Shown here piece after piece: positions 49,706 to 61,628 of a DNA stretch of 64,000 nucleotides. The translations under genes and the position numbers were made by a program. The number at the start of each line of letters is the position of its first letter. Within the stretch, counting starts at the first letter, position 1. Under the pieces are notes generated by a model. That model made no database searches. It worked only from the letters and a program-made list of their open reading frames with translations, and had not been told where the DNA came from. Origin of the DNA: Sambucus nigra (lineage: Eukaryota > Streptophyta > Magnoliopsida > Dipsacales > Adoxaceae); assembly GCA_949130495.1 (NCBI GenBank), contig OX422221.1, positions 26,485,917 to 26,549,916 of the forward strand. The letters run 5' to 3'.

Positions 49706-52700
49706 TCAGTCAACTGTGCAAATCCCCAAAGACTTCCTAAGACTCTCAAATCTAAGGGCATCTAAAGGTTTCGTGAAAATATCGGCTAACTGACGGTCGG
49801 TAGGAACAAAACTTAGGGATACGACTTTCTCTTCAACTAACTGACGTATAAAGTGCTCGCGTATCCTGATATGTTTTGTGCGCGAATGCTGAACTGGATT
49901 GCGAGATATGTGTATCGCGCTCGTGTTATCACAGGAAATGGTCATGGTGTCCTGTGATATCCCATAATCCTCCAGCATTTGCTTCATCCACAAGAGTTGT
50001 GTGCAACAACTCCCGGCGGCTATGTACTCAGCCTTCGCAGTGGACAAAGAGATGGAATTTTGCTTCTTACTCATCTAGGAGACAAGAGCAGAACCAAAAT
50101 AGAAACACCCATCAGAAGTGCTCCTACATCCATCTACATCCCTAGCCCAATCGGCATCTGAATAGGCGGACAAACAGTCATCGGTATCAAAGGAATATCA
50201 AATACCGTATGAGGGAGTCCCACTCACGTATTTAATAATACTTTTTAGAGCAAGTAAATGTGACTCTTTTGGGGATGCCTGATATCGCGCACAGACTCCA
50301 ACACTAAAGGCGATGTCGGGACGACTGGCAGTCAAGTAGAGAAGACTACCTATCATACTCCGATATAAGGTTTGCTCTATGTCCTTGCCTGAAGTGTCCT
50401 TACTAAGCTTGGTAGTAGTACTCATAGGTGTACGTGCATGCTTAGCGGAGTCTAAACCAAATTTCTTCACTAGGTCTCTAGCATACTTGGATTGGGAGAT
50501 GAACATCCCATCCTCTAGCTGACGAACCTGGAGACCAAGGAAGAATGTAAGCTCACCAACCATGCTCATCTCAAACTCACTTTTCATCTCCTCCTCAAAG
50601 TGGTGAGCATGCTGGGAGCATGTGGATCCAAAGACTATGTCGTCCACATAGACCTGGGCAACCAAAATAGCACCGTCATCTCTCCTGACGAACAACGTCA
50701 TATCTACTCCCCCTCTCTTGAAGCCACGAGCTAAGAGATAGGAAGTAAGCCTCTCGTACCAAGTACGGGGTGCTTGCTTCAAACCATACAAGGCTTTCCT
50801 CAGATAGTAGACGTGTTCAGGATGCTGAGGGTCTTCAAACCCTTTTGGTTGTTCCACATAAACTTCCTCCTGTAGAATGCCATTCAGAAAGGCACTCTTG
50901 ACATCCATCTGATACACCTTGAAGCGCAGATGACATGCGATGGCGAGCAGAAGACGGACGGACTCAAGCCTCGTAACAGGAGCAAATGTCTCCCCAAAGT
51001 CTACACCCTCTATCTGTGTGTAGCCTTGAGCGACCAACCTAGCCTTATTTCTGATAATGGTACCATTTTCATCCATTTTGTTTTTGAAAATCCACCGGGT
51101 ACCTATAACATTAATCTCACTAGGTCGGGGAACAAGATCCCAGACATCTTTCTTTTTAAATTGAAGCAACTCATCCTGCATAGCAGATATCCAGTGTTCA
51201 TCCTTGAGTGCTTCTTTATGGTTCTTGGGCTCGACTTTGGACGTGTAGCAAAGATAGCTAACAACGTTTTCTAGCTGAGCACGAGTCTTGACCCCTAGAG
51301 TGGGATCACCAACAATGGCAGAAGGGTCATGACTCTTGCGAACCCAAGCAGGTGTGTCCCCTAACTCAGGAATAGGGTCCACAGAGTGTGAGAGAGGAAC
51401 AGCTAAATCACTGTCATAACAATCCTCATCCTCACACTGAAGATTAGTATCAATAATCGTCGAAGGTTCATTATCGTGCACGGTGACGTTTATTGATTCC
51501 ATAATCTTAGAGCTTTTCAGGTTAAAAACCCGGTATGCTCTACTATTCGATGAATATCCTAGAAATATTCCCTCGTCGCTCCGGGAGTCGAACTTTCCTA
51601 ATTGCTCTCTATCCCGTAGGATGTAGCATTTACTCCCAAAAACACGGAAATATGCCAGGTTGGGCTTCTTGCCAGTCCACAAATCATAAGGAGTGTGAAG
51701 TGTGTGTGGACACAGATACACCTTATTCACCGTGTGGCATGCAGTAGACACTGCCTCTGCCCAAAATCTCCTAGAAACTTTACGACCTAGAAGCATAGAT
51801 CTAGACATCTCTTGGATCGTTCTATTCTTTCTCTCAACATTCCCATTTTGCTGAGGAGTTCTCACAGCAGAAAACTCATGTTTGATACCGAGGCTATCAC
51901 AGTAAAGGTCTACCTTTGCTTCTGTGAATTCAGTGCCGTTGTCACTACGTATTCTATTAATAGTGACACCGTGTTGATTTTGTAGGACACGACACTTGGT
52001 CGTTAAAAATTCTACAGCATCGGATTTCTCTCTCAGAAATCCTACAATGGAGTACCTGAAGAAATCGTCCACCATCACGAGAATGTATCTCTTACCACCT
52101 AAACTCTCCGTGCGAGTAGGACCCATAAGATCCATGTTAATCAACTCAAGAACACGTGAGGTGGTAATGGAATTCAACTTCCTATATGGGCTACGGATTT
52201 GCTTTCCCAACTGACAGGGTCCACAAATCGTGGAAGTTGGCTTTCCAAGTGACGGTAAGCCACGTACTAGGTCCTTTTTAGCAAAACGGAATAATTCTCT
52301 AACGTTCACGTGACCTAGACGTTGGTGCCACAGATCCATAGGAGTGATCGTGGCGCTGTTGCAGACAAAGGAGGATTTAGGCTCAGTCCCATAACAGTTA
52401 TCCTCTGTCCTCACCCCTTGCACTAATAGTTTACCGGATTGATTATAGACCTTACAAGCTTCCCGGTCAAACTTTACTGCAAAGTCATCGTCGCACATCT
52501 GGCTTATGCTGAGAAGGTTTACTTTCAAACCTTTAACGTACAAGACATTTTCTAGCTTAGGAAGTCCTAGTAACTCAACTGTACCTCGTCCTACAATGCT
52601 AGACTTACTCCCATCTCCAAAGGTAACTCTCCCGTCATCATAATCCTCAATCTGAGTAAAAAGGGAGATATCACCTGTCATGTGTCTGGAGCATCCACTG

Positions 52701-52918
52701 TCAAAATACCACTGAGAGGTATTATGTGCTTTGAGAGCAACATGGACAACAAGGGCCTTTTTCTCTTTCTTAGGAACCCAAGAGTAGGTACATTTTTTTA
52801 TTCCCTTGTTGTTGTTGGTTTTATCCGGAATGCGGGGAGCATTTATTGATGGTAAGGTCATCCGTCGGAATTCCTCCATCAAACTCTGTGATGTGGCGGC
52901 TAGAAACTCAACTCGCTC
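49706..52918 (-). pseudogene. SIRE-type copia Pol: protease, integrase, RT, RNase H
   Basis: One frame, same as gag. From the Met at 52882: protease with [11 protein letters not shown] (DSG at residues 61-63); integrase zinc region H187, H191, C220, C223; catalytic D251, D314 (RSDNGTEF) and E350 ([11 protein letters not shown]), giving the D-D35-E spacing. RT follows with [23 protein letters not shown] and the catalytic YVDD at 745-748. RNase H is at 49706-50197 (SAYSDADWARD, then STAKAEYIAAGS, ending FTKPL). Breaks: stops at 50198-50200 (TGA) and 50075-50077 (TAG), both where Trp codons are likely, and the stop at 52919 that separates gag. All catalytic residues looked for are present. Confidence 0.93.
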
Positions 52919-54787
52919 TCACAGACTGGCAAACTCATCAGTATGATGTGGAGGAGTAAAAGTACATCGTGTCCGACCCAAACTATAGCAAACATCCCTA
53001 AGGAGTCCATTTCTTTTGCAATGGGAGCAAAAGGGCACAGTATTAGGAGGACCTTGGTTTGCTTGTCTTGGTCGAAATCTCCTTCTTGGTTTTTGACGAC
53101 GGCCATAAGGAGTTATAGTAAACTCAGGAATTGGTTCCGGTGCAATTTGAGACGTGGAGGCACCATCAAAACCTATTCCTTGCCTATCACCAAAACCTAA
53201 AGCGGGACCGAGGAGCATCTTTCCCATCTTTCCAGATCTGTCCTTGATTTGTACCTTGACTTTCCTAGCTCTCTCAAGGTCATGAGTAAGCTGGGCAACA
53301 AGGGCTTCAAGTTTCTTCCGAGTCTTCGGGGAGGAGAGGAGCTCACTCGTAAGAGTAGCCACTTGTTTAGTCAAATCCGCTTTCTCTTTCTCACAACTGC
53401 TCTCTTTCTCTCTAAGAGACTTCTCTTTCATAGCGCAGGCAGACTCTCTCTCTCTCATAGCGGTGCAGGTGAAGGACTCACTCTCTCTCATTTCTCCTAA
53501 CTCCTCTTCTAACGCGGTGATCCTAAGCACTAGGGCTTTGTTACGCTTTTTAGTTTTAAATGATTCATTATACAACTCAGCGTACGCGCATTGAAGGTTA
53601 CTCTCGTCCTCACTACCTTCCTCCTCTCCCTTACTCTCTTCGCTCTCGCTGTCGAGGTGTCCCTGTGAAGTAGCATCCTCATCGTCGTGAGATGCACTAG
53701 GAGTACTCACATGACTAGCCATGAACGCGGTGAAGTTACGCTCATGCGGTGACTCATCTCCTGAGTCCACCGACTCGACCTCACTGTCGTCACTAAGGGT
53801 AGCATTTAGGACAGCTTTACCCTTTTCCCTATTCAGACGAGTGGCACACTCAAACGCTCTGTGTCCCTTACCGTCGCACTCAAAACACCTCTCACTGTCT
53901 TTAGGGGGTTCTTTGAAATCTTTCTTTTCAAACTTATTTTTCTGAAAATTCTTTTTATCTTTGAAGTTCCCATTTTTCTTAAATTTCAGAATTTTCTTGA
54001 AGTTTTTAGCAAATAAGTCCAAATCATCTATGTCAAACTCACATTCAGAATCAGAAGTTTCTATCTTTCTAGATGACTCGACTCTCTTTCTTGCCGACCC
54101 CTCATTTTTTCTCTCTTGGGCTTTAAGGGAAATTCCCTTATCTTTAGACTTGGCAGATTTAGGAAACATGTCAATTTCATAAGTTTGTAAATCTCCTACC
54201 AGTTCTTCCAATTTTAGTGTATTTAGATTACCCAAGGAATTAAGCATAGTGACTTTAGGGATAAAACGCTTATGAAGGGAATGAAGAATCTTCTTAACAA
54301 CTCTAGCATTAGGAATATGTTCACCTAGGTTAAAGCTAGTATTAACAATGTCAGAAAGCCTAGCATAAAATTCATCAAAGCATTCATTTTCATGCATGGT
54401 GATTGTTTCAAATTGAGTTATCAAGTTTTGCAATTTTGACTCTTTAACATCATTTGTTCCTTCATGGGTAAGTTGCAAAACATCCCATGCTTCTTTTGAC
54501 GTGGTGCACGTCATTATGCGTTTGAACTCATCAAGTGTGACAGACCCAGAAATAGCACTTAGACCCTTAGAATTAAAAGATGACCATTTAAATTATTCAT
54601 CAGTCCAAGTAATGTCAGGTTTCAAGTTGGTCACATTATCAACAGTCACGGTGGGAGGAGTCCACCCTCGTTCAACCAAAATCCAGACACGTTCATCAAT
54701 GGCTTTTAAAGCCGACCTCATACGGGCTTTCCAATAAGCATAATTTGTCCCGTCAAAAATAGGCATTTTATAATATGATTTCTCCAT
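52919..54787 (-). pseudogene. SIRE-type copia Gag
   Basis: Starts MEKSYYKMPIFDGTNYAYW at 54787, about 95 bases after the primer site. A TAA at 54593-54595 breaks it after 64 residues. The next open stretch (52919-54514, 531 codons) has the UBN2-like core (TTSKEAWDVLQLTHEG, ENECFDEFYARL), a CCHC knuckle CFECDGKGHRAFEC (residues 210-223), an acidic Ser-rich segment, a long coiled coil rich in Glu/Lys/Arg, and a second knuckle CSHCKRNGLLRDVC in which His is replaced by Leu. It ends at a TGA (52919-52921), beyond which the same frame runs into pol. Size and two-knuckle layout fit the SIRE/Maximus lineage. Confidence 0.92.
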
Positions 54788-54880
54788 TTGAACACGCTCT
54801 TTTCAAAAATCAATTTATTTCAAAAAATTGATATCTTTAGAAAAATTTTGCGGAAGTAAGGAATACGCGATAGATTGGCG

Positions 54881-54898
54881 TAACCTGCTCTGATACCA
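54881..54898 (-). other. Primer binding site of the SIRE copia
   Basis: The reverse complement TGGTATCAGAGCAGGTTA matches 18 bases of the initiator tRNA-Met 3' end, three bases from the LTR. Confidence 0.96.
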
Positions 54899-55468
54899 AT
54901 TTGAAAGAGTTGGCGCTTGCGTTCAATTAAGAAATAATATAATAAATACCATTTTTAACCCAAATTAACCCTAAGCATGCAACTAGGTGTGATTGAAACA
55001 ATATGAAATCATGCAAGAATTATTCAACACACAAAGTTAAGGAAAAATCCCCCACAGTGGCAAAACCATTTGTATATTCACTATAATTTGTAAGAGAAGC
55101 GGCTTACAATCGGATTACACTGAAATACAAGTTTTTGACTAAGAATTACCCTCGGGTATCGGATTCTGTAGTCGCGGATGGAATTATCCCTTTCCAGTGG
55201 GGCTGCAATGAAGAGGAAGGAGCGGTCCACTTCACAAGGGTTGAACAACAGCAATGGTGTTCTTGGGTTACCAAACTTGATTCACATAGATATGGAGGAT
55301 GTGTGAATCTAAAAACCTAGAATCATAGGACTCAATAGGTGAAGACTTTAGGGTTGATATGCTTTGAAAAACGTGGGAAAGTCTTATCGAAACCAACTAC
55401 TGATCGTGGTTTAAATAAGGAGTCAAAACCCTAAAAAATCTGCTACACGATTTGGCAGAGTATATCCA

Positions 55469-55658
55469 GGGCGGACCGGTCCGGGCCTTAGGCGGATCAG
55501 TTCGATAGAGGACCGGTTCTTTTAATTGGAAGCTGATTTTGTTCGCATTCGGTTCGGGGATCACTGTCTTCAAAGTGCAAGACGGACTGGTCCGGTCTTG
55601 GGCGGATCGGTCCGCAGTCGGATCGGTTCTTTTTATATAAAGGCGGACCGGTCCGGCT
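55469..55658. repeat. CGGACCGGTCCG motif cluster in copia 5' LTR
   Basis: The same cluster as in the 3' LTR with one 16-bp unit fewer. A TTATATAA sequence sits within it (55633-55640). Confidence 0.9.
55633..55640 (-). promoter_or_regulatory. Possible TATA box of copia LTR
   Basis: TTATATAA, about 150 bases from the LTR start on the minus strand; conserved at about 48019-48026 in the other LTR. CGGACCGG motifs lie on both sides. Function is inferred from position only. Confidence 0.4.
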
Positions 55659-55787
55659 GACTGGATTTCTGAATTCTTCCTTTCTTTTGATCTTCGGATT
55701 CCGTTGATGATGAATGGACTTTGAAACTTTGCAACGGTGTTACGGCTAATGACATATACAAGTATGTTGGACTAAAATGTCCTTACA

Positions 55788-55792
55788 CGGAC
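55788..55792. repeat. TSD of the SIRE copia, right copy
   Basis: CGGAC, identical to 47269-47273. Confidence 0.95.
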
Positions 55793-55852
55793 ACTTTGAT
55801 TTGATTTAATAAAGGACTCATCACCCGGTATTTAATTAGGTCGGGTGTCACA
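55793..55852 (+). mobile_element. G6 3' LTR, terminal 60 bases
   Basis: Completes the 3' LTR of G6 and ends in GGGTGTCACA. Matches the end of the 5' LTR (39769-39828). Confidence 0.93.
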
Positions 55853-55857
55853 GTTTT
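55853..55857. repeat. TSD of G6, right copy
   Basis: GTTTT, compared with GTGTT at 36764-36768; one mismatch. Confidence 0.75.
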
Positions 55858-57377
55858 TAGTTTCAAGAGAGTGATTAAGATCAGTTAGCATAACTATTCT
55901 TTTCTCTAAAAATGAAGCATAATTTTCAAGTCCACCTACTTGAAAAATAAATTTTTCACCCATACACTTGATTCGATTGTTTAAAACGTCATTTTTAGCC
56001 ATCAATCTAGCATAAATTGACGTAAATCAGTGCAGTCTTCAATTGTGTTATCAAGAGATTTATTACTCACACAATCCACTAAACTCAGACTCACGCACCC
56101 ATCTAAAATGACATAATTGTCTACATTTTCAGATTCATCAACATCATCAATAATACTATCAATATTAGATAAAGAAGCTATGAACGAAGGGTGATTTTGG
56201 GCAAGTGAGATACGACTTAAATTCACATAGTCTAATTCAGAATTATCTACACATAGATCAGAATTATCAGAAATAGTAGATAAGCAATAAAAAATATTCT
56301 CCTAATCATTATCACAAAAAAATGCAAATGGCATAAAAAAATTTATTCATTTCATCATTGTCATTGTCATTGCCACTATATGAATTATTATCCCAAGTTT
56401 TAGAAATATGAGTTTTACTTGAAGATTCCCTTTTTGATTTGGAAAAACAATTATTTGCATAGTGACCAAATTTATTGCTTTTCCTATACTGAATATGAAT
56501 GATATCATTGTTAGGTTCTGATTTTTCACAAATTTTCTTTTCTAAAAAGTCATTATGTGGTGCATTGGAAAAGCTAGGTTGACCTTCTATTGAAGCAAAC
56601 TTATTCCTAAACTTAACAAACTTCTTAAAGTGATTAGAAAGAAAATCAATTTCTTCCTCCAAAGACTCAAGCCAAGTGTAATATTATAACTAAAATTCGG
56701 TATACTTTGTGCAAGAACTTTTCCCCTTTGTTTATATCTAGGTGTGTTATTTAATTCAAAGGTTTTATGCTTACTACACAAAAGATGAGGGGTGTAACTA
56801 TCTAAATTATCACCAATAGTATGAGAAATTAAATCAAAGCTCTTAGGAAGAGACCTAAGTATTTTATCACATAATTCAGCATCACTATAAACTACACCAT
56901 TAGCATGTGATTGGTTTAAACTATCTTGAAATTTAAGGTAAAAGTCATCAAATTTCTCGTTATCTTTCATAAAAAGAGAATCATAAATTCTAACTAACAT
57001 TTGAGACTTATCTCTTTTAACCCTAGAGTCTCCTTCATGAGTAGTCATTAGAATGTCCCAAGCCTCTTTCGATGTGATGCAAGATGAAATTCTTTTAAAT
57101 CCACTCGCATTCATCACTTGGGAAATAGTATTTTTTTCCTTTATTAGAGTGTGAATTTAACGTTTCCTCTTTACTCCATTCGAAAAGGGTTTTTCGAACA
57201 TAAATTTGAGCATCATCACTAACAAAAATTTATAGGAATAATAAGACCAATTTCAATCACATCCCATACCTAATCTCCCAACTGTTGGAGGTGCGCAATC
57301 ATTCTTACTTTACATTAAGCAAAGTTTTCACCATCAAACAAGGGAGGACGTACGGAAGGCCCATTATGGTCACCAAT
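55858..57377 (-). pseudogene. TR-GAG unit III, 5' half: Gag core
   Basis: The expected start codon is ATT (57375-57377). The UBN2-like core is open from 57117 to 56587 (TSKEAWDILMTTHEGDSRVK and FDDFYLKFQDSL stretches). Then, in another frame (56312-56662), come the remains of the first knuckle, with its second Cys replaced by Ser (CRKCNKFGHY in unit I, YRKSNKFGHY here), and the Asn/Ser-rich spacer. The acidic segment at 56002-56226 matches 6990-7110 of unit II. Continues at 36768. Confidence 0.8.
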
Positions 57378-57460
57378 AAAAACAAATTGAGTAATTTAAT
57401 AAAAAAATAAAAGAGTTCAGGATCTTTGGAGAATAAAACTTTTAAGAAGTTACTCCGGAA

Positions 57461-57472
57461 GATCTGATACCA
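57461..57472 (-). other. Primer binding site of TR-GAG unit III
   Basis: The reverse complement is TGGTATCAGATC, one mismatch from the initiator tRNA-Met site, two bases from the LTR end. Confidence 0.85.
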
Positions 57473-58562
57473 CTTGTAATAACCTAACCACCGTAACATG
57501 TATTAGTTATTAAACAAAACTCCAACTCTTTTAAATTTAATTTAAAACTTGATTGAAACCGTTGTATGCACTCACACAAATAAAAACAGAATTGTGATGA
57601 TGATGCTGATGCTGAAATAAAATAATTTAGAATGGGATAAGGCAACGATAAAATTTATATAGTATTTTTTCTCGAGGAAACCACCGTGGTGGAAAACCCT
57701 ATGTTCCGATTCCTAGGACAACTCACACACCCAAGTTCACTATTACCAATTAATAATTAATGATTACAGTCCACCAGTTTACAATGATTTAAACTAAGCA
57801 AATACAAACCCGTATACCCAGCCTAGTCTAAATACAACTCAACTTTACTGATAATCAGTCAACCCAATAACACCTACTTAATAGTGACTACACACGGACA
57901 ACCACACACCCAATACCCGGGAACCAGTGAAGTTATGCAACACATAGATTTAATAAAAGATTTTTTTTTTAATTAGACATAAAAATTATCTTGTTTAATA
58001 AAATGGGACTAAGAACACACCAGGTTACACCTATTTTATTTAACAACGATAATAAATAAAAGTTGATTAAAATAAGCAGGTATAGATTCAAACTCACACT
58101 CTTGAAAAGGTTTTTGCACAAGCCAAAACACACACTCAATATAATCTAATTTTAAAATTAAAAAATATGGTTCAATCAGTTAAACGAAAACAGGATACCC
58201 ACATGAGTTATATTACAAGCCAGAAATACCCACACGTGATGAACACATGCTGAGATAAATAAACTAGTTAAATGAACATGTTTTAAACAGGTGAGTTAAA
58301 ACAGTGAGTTTAGATAGTGAGTTAAACCAATTATAGCCAAGTTAAATTTAAGTCCAATAGTAGTCCAAGGATAGTCCAATATAAAACTGAGTTGGTCCGA
58401 GTTAACATACTGAGTTTAGTTTGAGTCCACACTGAGTTAACACACACATACACACCAAATCTAAAAATAAAATCACAAAACACACACTCTTTTAACACTA
58501 AAACGCACAACACTGAGAAAAAAATTAAACAACAAAAAAATAAAAATTAAAGACCATAAAAA

Positions 58563-58563
<1 letters not shown>

Positions 58564-58624
<61 letters not shown>
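58564..58624. repeat. (TA)n microsatellite in TR-GAG LTR
   Basis: About 61 bases of alternating TA, in the same place as 9424-9468. Confidence 0.95.
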
Positions 58625-58626
<2 letters not shown>

Positions 58627-59760
58627 TAGATGTCGGAGAGATAGAGAGAGCAAAAAATAACTCACAACGAAAGCCTAGAAAATGGCTTCTGCAGAAGCAT
58701 CTGTGGACAGCAAACGATAAAGTCATCCAAGCTTCGTTCGACCAAAAAAAATTCCAACCCAAAACAATAATAAGGATCCACCAACAAAGCTCCAAAGGTA
58801 CCAACCAACGTACACAGAACCACCAATAGAATACACCACCACTGGAAAGCACACCACCATCGAAAAATACCAACCCAAAATCTCAATTGAGTATGAGCTA
58901 TAAGAACGGGGTAAATAACACAAGAAAATCTCAAAGAAATAGGTTTAATCCCACAAGGTTAAAGATTTAACACTGAACTCTCAATGATAATACACGATCA
59001 AACACCCTCAACAATGGTGAAATGTAGAGAGAGAAAGAGGAGATAAATATTAGTTGATTTTATTTTCAAACCATAACCTCAAAAGAAAACCCATCGCATC
59101 ATATAAATATGAAGAACCCAATGGTTGTGGTTTGTAAATAATAACCACAATACATATGGGTAAAAACGTGAATGCACATAGGCGGCTGAGAATAAATAAG
59201 GCAAGACAAAAATGAAGGAAAAACGCTGTAAATAACCATCAGAGAGAGAGAGGGCCAAAGAAGGAAATCTAAAGCATCAACGGTCAACAATAGCTGGCAA
59301 CAACTACACAGAAATCGTGTAACAAAAGACATTCATTCTTATTGGCCCAAACAAGGATCACACGGATTCCGCAACAAGCACAACTTGGTACCATCTCAAT
59401 CATTAAAATTGACACAACAAAAATCAGCCTTTGAATTTTGTTTAAACTTTTAAACTTAAACAAAATTAATTTTTGTTTTATTAAACTCAATGTTTAAACC
59501 AAACGAAATACAAGAAAATAAATACGAGATAAATATTTTAAAATACAAAAAAATATAAATGATTACAAAACAAAAAATATTCAATATAAATATTGTAAAT
59601 ATATTTAAAATACTAAATAAGAGTAAAATTAATTGAGATAGGGCATAAAAAATGTTGTAAAAAATAAAATCTCAAAATTGAGACAAACAAAAATAAAGGA
59701 CAATTTTAATCTCCTCCTTTGGCCAATTTTGAGACAAACAATACTTTGATAAATGGTACA

Positions 59761-59870
59761 TAACTCAACTAACATCATTTTGAGTCATAAACAAATACAT
59801 AACTCAACTAACAACATTTTGAGTCCTAAACAAATACATGAACAAATAGATAACTCAACTAACAAACATC
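59761..59870. repeat. 39-bp tandem repeat in TR-GAG LTR
   Basis: Repeats of a unit starting TAACTCAACTAACA at 59761, 59800 and, partially, 59851. The LTR split by G2 has one unit fewer; G2 inserted at the start of the repeat. Confidence 0.8.
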
Positions 59871-59901
59871 CATCCTAAAAGACTGTAAAACACACAAAGG
59901 G

Positions 59902-60411
59902 AGAAAGGGAGGAAACCAAAATTAAATTATGCAGAGATAATGTTAAAATCCCTTTGACATCCCAAGGCTTCTTTCTTAATTCATTTATTATAAACATTGG
60001 GAGCAACAGTTTTAAAAGGGGTATTACCAGAAATAACTTTAGTTTGATTAACAAGAAATTTAGATTTTGAAGGGATCCTGGGCAAAATATTAACACCATT
60101 TTCTTGTTTATTTAAACGCTTATAACATAACTGTCCTAAATGGCCCATTTTCGGACAATAATTATAGCAATATACATGCCTAGATTCGAATTTCACTTTA
60201 AATTACACATTTATTTTAACAACATTCTCACTTTGTCTAGTTAAACTCAAACGCTTAAAGCAAAACTGTTCTAAGTGGCCAAATTTTGAGCAAAAGTTGC
60301 ATTTAAACACTTTCCTTTCAACACGCTTGGCATTATTACAACGATGCTGATTATTAATTTTAATATTACTATTTACATTCAACTTTTTGTAAACAAATTT
60401 CTTGAAATGAC
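59902..60411 (-). pseudogene. TR-GAG unit IV: zinc-knuckle cluster, truncated
   Basis: The C-terminal part of the extended Gag, cut on the right by G5. Two knuckles are readable: CNFCSKFGHLEQFC (intact, about 60255-60300) and a fourth-position knuckle ending YCPKMGHLGQLC (about 60120-60170). A basic tail follows (NGVNILPRIPSKSKF). Confidence 0.78.
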
Positions 60412-61260
60412 TTTGACATCCCGCCGAATAAGATACCACATTATTAGTCCTATATCAAATTAAACAAGAATCTCATTTAGTTCATTCTTAGTATCACTAT
60501 CGTTAAGTCATTAATTACTAACCACCTAGTCATTCATTAAGCTGATGCCAAATTTTATCTTTATTAATCCAACCCAACAAACATGTTAGGAAAATAAATT
60601 AACTAATACAAGAAAGAAACTAGACATGCCACAAAGTAAGTACAAGAGTTTTTCGAACAACATTGACTACAAGCCATCCACAAAGTGCAAGCATAAAAGT
60701 ATACCGATACATGCCAAGACTGAATACGAAAGTACAAACCCAATTGAACAACTGAAAAAGTCCCTATATAAAGATAGAATTAAATAAGCATCTACACAAA
60801 GATCCCGCAGTGATCCACATACGCTGCAGCTGCGCACTCTGTAGGAAGGATCAGACCTGGCGCCCCTGTGAGAGGACATCTAAAAGTTTTTTGAAAATAT
60901 TTTATAGCAAGGGTTAGAACCCAAAACATTTGAAAATATTTAGCAAGTGTATTTAAATACAATAAATAAAAATGCAAATGCTCTACATATTGAAATTAGT
61001 GCCGTGCACTCCCTTGAGTTTACCTCACCCCTCAACTAATGTGCACCCCTAACGAATTATACATAATATACCTAGCCACTCTCCCCGTAACTAGCCTTGT
61101 ACCAAATACTATACTAATTGCCCCACTCTTAAACCCCAAGTGAATATAGTACATGTTAATTTTTATGAGTTATTATTCACATTAACTTTCACGAAGCATC
61201 ATTTCTCACTTTAAATCATATAACATTCCCACAAGTTATATTATCGATACATTTCACACC

Positions 61261-61262
<2 letters not shown>

Positions 61263-61296
<34 letters not shown>
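61263..61296. repeat. (TA)n microsatellite in G5 LTR
   Basis: About 34 bases of alternating TA; a second tract lies at 61581-61625, on the other side of the fold-back. Confidence 0.95.
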
Positions 61297-61298
<2 letters not shown>

Positions 61299-61359
61299 TC
61301 CCGTATATAATTTTGCACTATATATACGTATCATATCTCGACATTCACACACATGTCGG

Positions 61360-61541
61360 ATATTAATGCTATCACCGAATGCATAGGAGGCGACCATAGT
61401 TCCCCCCAAAAGTGTCTGCTCCATACCATAACGGTCCCACCCCTAAATACGGACGCTATGGCCTGGGGAATATACTCACCCCGCATTCGTTAATCATGGG
61501 ACGTATCAACATCGCGCAACCTCCTATGATAGCATTAATAT
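61360..61541. repeat. Fold-back (inverted repeat) in G5 LTR
   Basis: ATATTAATGCTATC (61360-61373) is perfectly inverted at 61528-61541. ATAGGAGG (61383-61390) is inverted at 61520-61527, and CGAATGC (61376-61382) at 61483-61489. The stem encloses about 130 bases. Confidence 0.85.
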
Positions 61542-61576
61542 TGGTATGACTTTACTATATATATTTTTCACACAAA

Positions 61577-61580
<4 letters not shown>

Positions 61581-61625
<45 letters not shown>
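61581..61625. repeat. Second (TA)n microsatellite in G5 LTR
   Basis: About 45 bases of alternating TA followed by a short GT-rich run. Confidence 0.95.

Positions 61626-61628
<3 letters not shown>

Larger units (their letters stand above)
54902..55787 (-). mobile_element. SIRE-type copia 5' LTR
   Basis: 886 bp, TGAAAGAGTTGG to GTCCTTACA on the plus strand, next to the primer site. High visual identity to the 3' LTR points to a recent insertion compared with its host G6, whose LTRs differ far more. Confidence 0.96.
57475..59901 (-). mobile_element. TR-GAG LTR, uninterrupted copy
   Basis: The only LTR of this family here without an insertion, about 2.43 kb. It aligns with 8366-10589 plus 35631-35734. 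Its right end, with the TGAGACCC start and the polypurine tract, is deleted: 'cacaaaggg' joins straight to 'agaaaggga'. Inside are a (TA)n tract (58564-58624) and an extra 39-bp repeat unit (59761-59799). Confidence 0.9.

Noticed and set aside
50930..51274. Plus-strand open frames across 49876-54737
   Set aside because: They lie antisense to the copia gag-pol, have no recognisable motif, and are expected where the coding strand has few stops.
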